Of a stretch of 64,000 nucleotides of DNA, positions 44,989-51,594 are shown piece after piece (position 1 is the stretch's first letter; the number at the start of each line of letters is the position of its first letter). This stretch comes from MAG-120531 sp963934855. Lineage in GTDB: Bacteria > Bacteroidota > Bacteroidia > Flavobacteriales > Flavobacteriaceae. The stretch lies in contig CAWWAC010000004.1 in assembly GCA_963934855.1 (NCBI GenBank), positions 1 to 64,000 on the forward strand, in the 5' to 3' direction. The translations under genes and the position numbers were made by a program. Below the pieces are notes generated by a model, which did no database searches, was not told the DNA's origin, and saw only the letters and a list, made by a program, of their open reading frames with translations.

Positions 44989-45009
44989 TTTTCTTCTTTT
45001 TAAGTGGTC

Positions 45010-48000
45010 CTAATTCTTTTCCACAATTCTTAAAATATCTCCAAAAACACCCCTAGCTGTTACGGAAGCTCCTGCACCAGCACCCTGAATAACAATGGGC
45101 TGGTTTCCATAAGATTCTGTGTATATTTCTATAATAGAATCCGCACCCTTTACTTGGCCCAAGGAACTATCTCCAGCAACAGATATTAATTGGGCCTTTA
45201 AACACCCTTTTTCTTGCTGTAAATCCCCATTTAAAATCCCTATATATCTCAGGACATGTCTTGGGGCTTGTTTGGCTTTTATTTCTGCAAATATAGCATC
45301 TAATTTAGATATTTCTGTCAAGAAGACTGTGGCATCTAGGCTGCGTAAAGATTCTGGAATAAGATTGTCAATAACTACTTCAGAAAATTCATTAATAAGG
45401 TCTAACTCTCTGGCTAAAATCAGAAGCTTTCTACCCACGTCATTCCCACTTAAGTCTTCTCTTGGGTCTGGCTCTGTATACCCTTTAGAAAGGGCTTCCC
45501 TAACTACTTCAGAAAAAGGCTTATCTGAGTCTGAAAAGGTATTAAATATATAACTGAGTGAGCCTGAAAACACTCCCTTAATTTGGGTGATATTCTCTCC
45601 AGACAAATGCAGTAATTTAATAGTATCTATAAGGGGTAAGCCAGCTCCAACATTAGTTTCATAAAGGTATTGTTTCTGAAACTTTACCAACTGTTCACGC
45701 AGTGCTCTGTATGATTTGTAGGACAAGGTATTGGCTATTTTATTAGAAGATACCAAATCAAAACCATGAGCTACAAAATGAGCGTAGTTTGCTGCAAATG
45801 AAGCACTAGCGGTATTGTCTACCAATATTAAATTTTCTAAATGATGGATTTGGGCATAGTTACACAATACTTCTACATCTGAATACTGTTCTGAAACAGC
45901 CAATTCTGAACGCCAGTCTGAAGTGGAAACTACTGCATTAGATTCTGATATAGATGCCGTTGCAGAAGTTAAAGTTATTTCAGTGGTGTCTGTTGCAATT
46001 TTGCCAATCCCGCCAGCATTTAGTAACATTACTTTAGAGTTAGCCAAAGCAAATACTTGTAGCTTAATCCCTTTTCTCTCTTCTATTTGAGGTGCAGCCT
46101 TTAATATCTGATCTACCAAAGCGGCGCCCACCTGTCCTACTCCAAATACAGCTATATTTACTTTTTTAGCCTGCCCAAATATTTGGGCATGCATAATATT
46201 GAGCGCCTTGTTTAAGTCTTTTTTATGCAAGACCAATGAGACGTTTTTACCCGTCACCGTATTGTTAAATAAAAGCGGCACAATCTGGTTTTTAATGAGC
46301 GCATTATAAGGCTTGTGAAAAGAACTCAAATCTTGTCCTACAATAGAAATAACAGACACCTGGTCTACTGCATAGATCCTATTGATGTCTTGGGCGTAAA
46401 AATCTTGTTCAAATTCACGTTCTAAGGACACCACAGCTTCTGTGGCGTCCTTGGCATCTACCACTAAACCAATCCCTCTTTCAGAAGATCCCTGTGAAAT
46501 GATACTCACACTAATATTAGCGTTTCCTAAAGTCTTAAAAATTCTGGCATCTACCCCTGCTTTTCCTAAAAGCCCTCTACCTTCAATGGTAATTAAACTC
46601 ACAGATTCTATAAGAGACAGAGATTTTATTCCTTCTTTAGTAGGTGTAGCGCTTATTAAAGTGCCCTCATTTTCTGCCTTAAAAGTATTGAGAATTCTCA
46701 GTGGAATGTTTTTTTCAATAAGCGGTATAATGGTCTTGGCGTGTAAAATAGTAGCTCCAAAATTGGCCAACTCATTGGCTTCAGAATATGATAGCGCAGC
46801 AATTTTTTGTGCTTCTGGGACTAAACTTGGATTGGCCGTATAAATACCGTCTACATGGGTATAATTTTGCAATTCACCCGCCTCTAGAAAATTAGCCAAT
46901 AGGGCAGCAGAGTAGTTGCTTCCGTTTCGCCCCAGCGTAGTGGTCTCTCCTAAAGCGGTTCCTCCTATAAAACCTGTAAACACAGGAACAACATCCTTTG
47001 GCAGCGAATCATAGGCAACCCTTACCTGCTGTTTAGAAATGACTTCTTGAACTTGAGCGTTCCCAAATTGGTTATTAGTTCTAATAAGGGTTCTGCTGTC
47101 TAATAGCTGAGCATTTACACCCTTTTTCTCTAATAAATACACCAAGGTCTTAGCAGAAATGATTTCGCCAAACGCCAATACCTGGTCCTTGATTTTAAGG
47201 CTGTAGTCTTTTGTAAGAGCAACCCCTACTAAGATTTGGCTAAGTTGTTCAAAATATGGTGCCAAGATAGGTTCACGGAGAGGGGTGGTTTGTTGGGCTT
47301 TGAAAAAGTCTAGGGCAGGGAGGTAGTCCTGGCCTTGGGCCGCTAGGTCTAACAAACACTCTAATTGGTCTGTGGCATTGTCTCTAGCAGACACCACCAC
47401 AGCAATAGGTTGCTGCTCAGATTTCTTTTTCGCAATAATCTCACAGACCTTTTCTATCCCTTCTCCATTGGCCAGAGACTTCCCACCAAATTTTAAAACC
47501 TGCACTTTTTTAAGGGCCCATGCTGGGGTAAATATACCTACTAATAAAATTTCTAACTGTTCAAACTCTAACAAAAAAGCATCGTGCCCGTGGAGAGATC
47601 TTATTTCTCCATAGGTCACATTAGACTGTGATTGTGCCAACTGCCTAAAGGTATCTTTGTTTTCAGAAGCAGTAAAAAATAAGTCAGAATCTACCCCAAT
47701 AATATGAATGTGGGTGTCACTTTCCTGTAATTTTTTAAAGGCCTCTGGGCCATTTCTGGTTATGTCTATGGAACGTAATAATTGATTTACTAGTTTATAT
47801 GCAGATAGCTGAAAACGCGCTTGCAATTTTTCTCCGTGATGGGTAAGCCAACTCTCTACATTAAACACTTGCAAAGCCTCATTAGTACTTCTATTAAACT
47901 TTTGATTAAAAGACTCAGGCGTTCTATAGCAGAGCATGGCGTGCATACGAGCGTCATGAACTGGCTGCTTAGAGTTTAATAAAAATTGTTCTTGAATTTG

Positions 48001-48483
48001 GCAGTTGGCAATGAGCCAATCTGTAGATTTCCAATCAGAGGCCACCGGAATAAGGTGCTGTGTAATTTGGGGATTAAAAGCAGCCATCTCCCAGGCAATA
48101 CCTCCTCCTAAGGAACCGCCAATAATAGCAAATAATTTAGGGATTTTTAAAATCTCAAGCCCTTCAAGAAATATTTTTGCTATATCTCCCGCTACAAAAT
48201 TCTTATAGTTTTCAATAACAAAGCCATCATAGCCATTTCCCGGAACATTAAATGCCAAAACAGCGTACCGCTCCGTATCTATGCATTTTCCCGCTCCAAT
48301 AAGTGCACTCCACCAGCCACCAGCACCAGCCACATTAGAGTTTCCAGTAAGCGCATGGTTCACCAACACTACTGGAGCACTGTCTAAAGGAAGCCCAAAA
48401 TGCTCATAAGTGAGTGCAATGTCTACTGTATAACTGGAAAGGGTCTGGTATCCTTTTATTTGAATGGTTTTCATAAGAGTCAT
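45010..48483 (-). CDS. Trifunctional fusion: homoserine O-acetyltransferase (MetX) - aspartate kinase - homoserine dehydrogenase
   Basis: 1157 residues in one uninterrupted frame. Residues 1-~322 are a complete MetX alpha/beta hydrolase: nucleophile Ser124 in G-G-S-L-G-G, Asp267 in D-S-D-L-F-F and His300 in H-G-H-D-A-F-L. Residues ~328-770 are aspartokinase plus ACT regulatory domains, starting L-K-F-G-G-K-S-L. Residues ~773-1157 are homoserine dehydrogenase: G-V-G-Q-V-G cofactor loop, S-G-S-L-S-Y-I-F, and G-Y-T-E-P-D-P-R-E-D-L-S-G. It would carry aspartate to aspartyl phosphate, and semialdehyde through homoserine to acylhomoserine; the middle enzyme (Asd) is elsewhere. It is the second gene of the SAM-I operon. 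Aspartokinases normally have Thr or Ser where this one has Lys332-adjacent K-S (K-F-G-G-K). Confidence 0.93.
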   Translation of the reverse strand: MTLMKTIQIKGYQTLSSYTVDIALTYEHFGLPLDSAPVVLVNHALTGNSNVAGAGGWWSALIGAGKCIDTERYAVLAFNVPGNGYDGFVIENYKNFVAGDIAKIFLEGLEILKIPKLFAIIGGSLGGGIAWEMAAFNPQITQHLIPVASDWKSTDWLIANCQIQEQFLLNSKQPVHDARMHAMLCYRTPESFNQKFNRSTNEALQVFNVESWLTHHGEKLQARFQLSAYKLVNQLLRSIDITRNGPEAFKKLQESDTHIHIIGVDSDLFFTASENKDTFRQLAQSQSNVTYGEIRSLHGHDAFLLEFEQLEILLVGIFTPAWALKKVQVLKFGGKSLANGEGIEKVCEIIAKKKSEQQPIAVVVSARDNATDQLECLLDLAAQGQDYLPALDFFKAQQTTPLREPILAPYFEQLSQILVGVALTKDYSLKIKDQVLAFGEIISAKTLVYLLEKKGVNAQLLDSRTLIRTNNQFGNAQVQEVISKQQVRVAYDSLPKDVVPVFTGFIGGTALGETTTLGRNGSNYSAALLANFLEAGELQNYTHVDGIYTANPSLVPEAQKIAALSYSEANELANFGATILHAKTIIPLIEKNIPLRILNTFKAENEGTLISATPTKEGIKSLSLIESVSLITIEGRGLLGKAGVDARIFKTLGNANISVSIISQGSSERGIGLVVDAKDATEAVVSLEREFEQDFYAQDINRIYAVDQVSVISIVGQDLSSFHKPYNALIKNQIVPLLFNNTVTGKNVSLVLHKKDLNKALNIMHAQIFGQAKKVNIAVFGVGQVGAALVDQILKAAPQIEERKGIKLQVFALANSKVMLLNAGGIGKIATDTTEITLTSATASISESNAVVSTSDWRSELAVSEQYSDVEVLCNYAQIHHLENLILVDNTASASFAANYAHFVAHGFDLVSSNKIANTLSYKSYRALREQLVKFQKQYLYETNVGAGLPLIDTIKLLHLSGENITQIKGVFSGSLSYIFNTFSDSDKPFSEVVREALSKGYTEPDPREDLSGNDVGRKLLILARELDLINEFSEVVIDNLIPESLRSLDATVFLTEISKLDAIFAEIKAKQAPRHVLRYIGILNGDLQQEKGCLKAQLISVAGDSSLGQVKGADSIIEIYTESYGNQPIVIQGAGAGASVTARGVFGDILRIVEKN

Positions 48484-48516
48484 TTAAGCGGCAAGCAAAA
48501 ACTTGCCACATGAATA

Positions 48517-49818
48517 TTAAGCTAAAATATTTTCTTTAATAGCAGCAAAAACAGAAGTTAGGTCTGCTTTTAAATCTTCAATAGATTCTAACCCAACGGA
48601 CAATCTAATGAGATCTTCTGTAACTCCAGTAGCTATTTGAGCCTCTGGGGACAATTGCTGATGGGTGGTGCTGGCTGGGTGTATAATAAGAGATTTACTA
48701 TCTCCAATATTGGCTAGTAAGGAAAATAACTGGGTTTTATTAGCTACTTTTTTAGCAGATTCAAACCCCCCTTTTACTCCAAAAGTAACAATTCCACTCT
48801 GGCCATTAGGCAGGTATTCCTGTGCTTTGTCATAATATGGACTTGATTTTAAACCGGGATAGTTTACCCATGAAACCAATTCTTGCTTTTCTAACCATTT
48901 GGCCAAGGCCAGGGCATTTTCTGAATGCTTAGCTATTCTAATAGACAGGGTTTCTAAGCCTTGAATAATCTGAAAAGCATTGAATGGGCTTATGGCCGCT
49001 CCGTAATCTCTAAGGCCTTCTATTCTCAGTTTGGCAATAAAGGCAGCTTCCCCTAATACCTCGTGGTAAATAAGTCCGTGATAACCAGCAGAGGGCTCCG
49101 TAAACTCCGGAAACTTTCCGCTACTCCAATCAAAGGTGCCTGCATCTATGACAGCACCTCCCAAAGCCGTTCCGTTTCCATTTATAAATTTAGTTAGGGA
49201 ATGAATGACAATATTTGCTCCATAAGCAATAGGGTTTAATAAGGCCGGTGTGGCTACTGTATTGTCTACAATAAAAGGCACTTTGGCTTTTTTAGCAACC
49301 CCAGCAATGGCTTTTAAATCCAATACATCTAATTTTGGGTTTCCCAAAGATTCTACAAAAAAGGCCCTGGTATTTTCTTGCAATGCAGCTTCAAAATGAG
49401 CAGGCTCAGAAGGGTCCACAAAGGTGGTGGTGATCCCTAATCTAGGCAGGGTCACATTTAAAAGATTATAAGTGCCTCCATACAAACTGCTAGAAGCTAC
49501 AATATGGTCTCCCGCCTTTAAAAGCACCAATAAAGAAGTGGCAATAGCAGCAGTACCAGAAGCAGTTACCACAGCAGCAATTCCTCCTTCTAGTGCCGCC
49601 AATCGTTTTTCTAAAATATCGTTGGTAGGGTTGTTAATTCTGGTGTAAATATTTCCAGGTTCTGCCAAGGCAAAAAGATTGGCGGCGTGTTCTGCACTTT
49701 CAAAAACGTAGGCCGTAGTTTGGTAAATAGGTACTGCTCTTGTTCCTGCGGTTGTTTTTGGATCATGCCCAGCGTGCAGGGCATTGGTAGCAAATTGTTT
49801 GTTGTTTTCTGTACTCAT
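48517..49818 (-). CDS. metY: O-acetylhomoserine sulfhydrylase (MetY)
   Basis: 433 residues, the longer MetY branch of the Cys/Met PLP family. PLP lysine in I-H-S-L-T-K-F-I-N-G-N-G-T, substrate segments Y-T-R-I-N-N-P-T-N and V-T-A-S-G-T-A-A. It uses sulfide to turn O-acetylhomoserine into homocysteine directly. It is the first gene behind the SAM-I riboswitch. Gap of 33 bp to the fusion gene that makes its substrate. Confidence 0.94.
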   Translation of the reverse strand: MSTENNKQFATNALHAGHDPKTTAGTRAVPIYQTTAYVFESAEHAANLFALAEPGNIYTRINNPTNDILEKRLAALEGGIAAVVTASGTAAIATSLLVLLKAGDHIVASSSLYGGTYNLLNVTLPRLGITTTFVDPSEPAHFEAALQENTRAFFVESLGNPKLDVLDLKAIAGVAKKAKVPFIVDNTVATPALLNPIAYGANIVIHSLTKFINGNGTALGGAVIDAGTFDWSSGKFPEFTEPSAGYHGLIYHEVLGEAAFIAKLRIEGLRDYGAAISPFNAFQIIQGLETLSIRIAKHSENALALAKWLEKQELVSWVNYPGLKSSPYYDKAQEYLPNGQSGIVTFGVKGGFESAKKVANKTQLFSLLANIGDSKSLIIHPASTTHQQLSPEAQIATGVTEDLIRLSVGLESIEDLKADLTSVFAAIKENILA

Positions 49819-49861
49819 GATTTTTGTTTTTAATGTTAAAAAAATAATTAAAAAGCCAAAC

Positions 49862-49886
49862 CCATCTAGTATCGCAACTAGAATGG
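49862..49886 (-). promoter_or_regulatory. Second hairpin in the metY leader
   Basis: CCAT-CTAGT, a 6-nt loop and ACTAG-(A)-ATGG form a 9-bp stem with one bulged base, between the SAM-I terminator and the metY ATG. T-rich sequence follows on the minus strand. It may be a back-up terminator or an mRNA-stabilising stem. Confidence 0.4.
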
Positions 49887-49894
49887 TAAAAATC

Positions 49895-49941
49895 GAAAAA
49901 GTTAAAAAAGAAAGTGTGGCTTACAGGCAGTAAGCCTTCAC
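49895..49941 (-). terminator. Expression-platform terminator of the SAM-I riboswitch
   Basis: On the minus strand GGCTTAC (49936-49930) and GTAAGCC (49924-49918) form a 7-bp stem with a 5-nt loop. GTG and CAC arms can extend it across a small internal loop. A T-rich run from 49913 downwards follows. It starts directly after the P1 helix of the aptamer, as expected for a SAM-dependent OFF switch. Confidence 0.75.
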
Positions 49942-50045
49942 GTTATCTATTCCCTTAAAATAGGATAGAATGTAGCACCTTCATTGCAAATGCAAAGGGT
50001 TGCTAAGGCTTCATAGGGTCTAATCCCTCCGCCTTTCTTGATAAC
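49942..50045 (-). promoter_or_regulatory. SAM-I (S-box) riboswitch aptamer controlling the methionine operon
   Basis: On the minus strand the P1 helix is GTTATC (50045-50040) with GATAAC (49947-49942). Between them are all SAM-I landmarks in order: AAGAAAGGCGGAGGGA, ACCCTATGAAGCC (kink-turn side), GCAACC, and AGGTGCTA followed by a P4 hairpin. The length (~104 nt) is normal. It controls metY, the MetX-AK-HSDH fusion, metZ-like, metH and metF; when SAM is plentiful the terminator after it should form. Confidence 0.95.
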
Positions 50046-50074
50046 TATTCAATAAATGTTTGAACTTAAGATCT

Positions 50075-50082
50075 CAAATATA
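50075..50082 (-). promoter_or_regulatory. -7 promoter box of the SAM-I methionine operon
   Basis: On the minus strand TATATTTG, an exact TAnnTTTG match, 29 nt upstream of the aptamer. The predicted transcription start is around 50068, just before P1. Confidence 0.6.
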
Positions 50083-50120
50083 GGGCTTGAAATTTAAAAT
50101 GCCTCCCCCTTAAAAATTTA

Positions 50121-51377
50121 TCACAAACCAAAGGCTTTTTGTACCTCAGACACCTTGTCTAACTGTTCCCACGTAAATAGTGTCACTTCTCTCTCTATAC
50201 GGCCGTTGTATGGAGACTCAAAAACTTTAGTCACTTTACGCGGAGTCCTTCCCATATGACCGTAGGCAGCTGTTTCAAAATATATAGGATTGCGCAGCTG
50301 CAATCGCTCTTCAATAGCATGCGGGCGCATATCAAAAATTTCTAATACTTTCTTTGCTATTTCTCCGTCTGTAAGGCCTGTGGCAGATGTTCCATAGGTA
50401 TTTACATAAAGAGACGTGGGTGCTACTACCCCTATGGCATAACTAATCTGTACTAAAATTTCAGAGGCCACTCCTGCCGCTACTAGATTTTTAGCAGCAT
50501 GTCTAGCTGCATAGGCAGCAGAACGGTCTACCTTAGAAGGGTCTTTGCCACTAAAAGCACCCCCTCCGTGGGCGCCTTTACCCCCGTAAGTGTCTACAAT
50601 AATTTTTCTTCCCGTTAGCCCAGTGTCTCCATGGGGACCCCCAATAACAAATTTACCTGTAGGATTAATATAATAAGTAATCTCCTTATTAAAAAGGTCT
50701 TGTACATGGGTTGGAAACAGCACTACTACCCTTGGAATGAGTTTTTCAATGAGGTCTTTTTTAATAGTGGCCAACATGGCGTTGTCATCTGCTAAGAAAG
50801 GATCATGCTGAGTAGAAATTACTATGGTGTCTATACGCTGCGGCACATTTTCATCTGAATATTCAATGGTGACCTGAGACTTGGCATCTGGTCTTAAATA
50901 GGAAATATCAGTGTCTTCTCTTCTCATTTTAGCCAATTCCTCTAAAATTTTATGAGAAATATCTAAGGCCAAGGGCATATAATTTTCAGTTTCCTTAGTG
51001 GCGTAGCCAAACATCATTCCTTGGTCTCCAGCTCCCTGCTCTTCTTTAGAACCACGGTCTACTCCTTGGTTAATATCTTGAGACTGCTCGTGAATAAGTG
51101 AAATAACCCCACAAGAATCTCCACTAAACTGGTATGCCCCTTTGGTGTAACCAATTTTATTGACCACATCTCTTGCTATCTGCTGCACATCTAAATAAGT
51201 ACCGCTTTTAACCTCTCCTGCCAATATGACCTGACCTGTGGTTACTAGGGTTTCACAAGCTACTTTACTCTGTGGGTCAAAGGCTAGGAAATTATCTAAT
51301 AAAGCGTCTGAAATTTGATCTGCAATTTTATCTGGATGCCCTTCACTAACAGATTCTGATGTAAATAAATATGACAT
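50121..51377 (-). CDS. metK: S-adenosylmethionine synthetase
   Basis: 418 residues. Conserved blocks: S-E-G-H-P-D-K-I-A-D-Q-I-S, the ATP-site G-A-G-D-Q-G-M-M-F-G-Y-A, and G-G-P-H-G-D-T-G-L-T-G-R-K followed by G-G-G-A-F-S-G-K-D-P-S-K-V-D-R. It makes SAM from methionine and ATP. It has its own leader with a putative SAM-II riboswitch and is a separate unit from the methionine operon that follows on the same strand. Confidence 0.98.
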   Translation of the reverse strand: MSYLFTSESVSEGHPDKIADQISDALLDNFLAFDPQSKVACETLVTTGQVILAGEVKSGTYLDVQQIARDVVNKIGYTKGAYQFSGDSCGVISLIHEQSQDINQGVDRGSKEEQGAGDQGMMFGYATKETENYMPLALDISHKILEELAKMRREDTDISYLRPDAKSQVTIEYSDENVPQRIDTIVISTQHDPFLADDNAMLATIKKDLIEKLIPRVVVLFPTHVQDLFNKEITYYINPTGKFVIGGPHGDTGLTGRKIIVDTYGGKGAHGGGAFSGKDPSKVDRSAAYAARHAAKNLVAAGVASEILVQISYAIGVVAPTSLYVNTYGTSATGLTDGEIAKKVLEIFDMRPHAIEERLQLRNPIYFETAAYGHMGRTPRKVTKVFESPYNGRIEREVTLFTWEQLDKVSEVQKAFGL

Positions 51378-51455
51378 AACTCAATTTTTTAATTTGGTTA
51401 CGAATCAGATCTGACTATATTTTGTGGCTTTTTCACAGTACAGTATATACCGCAA

Positions 51456-51526
51456 ACTGCTTTAGCATTTTTTACATTGCCTACTGGCTAAAATGTAAGA
51501 GGTTGCAATCAGTCAAATCCTTCCTC
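51456..51526 (-). promoter_or_regulatory. Putative SAM-II (SAM-alpha) riboswitch with inserted hairpin, upstream of metK
   Basis: On the minus strand the P1 helix GAGG (51526-51523) pairs with CCTC (51502-51499). Its loop reads GGATTTGACTGATTGCAA, the SAM-II core (GATTTnnnnnnTTGC). Downstream the conserved GCTAAA is followed by GCAGT, whose CAGT pairs with ACTG of the P1 loop to form the pseudoknot. Between P1 and GCTAAA a hairpin is inserted: TTACATT (51498-51492) with AATGTAA (51478-51472), and inner GCC/GGC. The aptamer ends ~78 nt before the metK ATG; no clear terminator follows, so control may be translational. Confidence 0.82.
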
Positions 51527-51594
51527 GTAATTAATATGCAGTAAATGTAGGGCACAAAATATTCAAATTCAAAATTTTTTAATTAAAAAATAAA

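Noticed and set aside
51405..51414. TCAGATCTGA palindrome in the metK leader as an operator
   Set aside because: Only 10 bp and inside the transcribed leader; the SAM-II-like aptamer explains control better.
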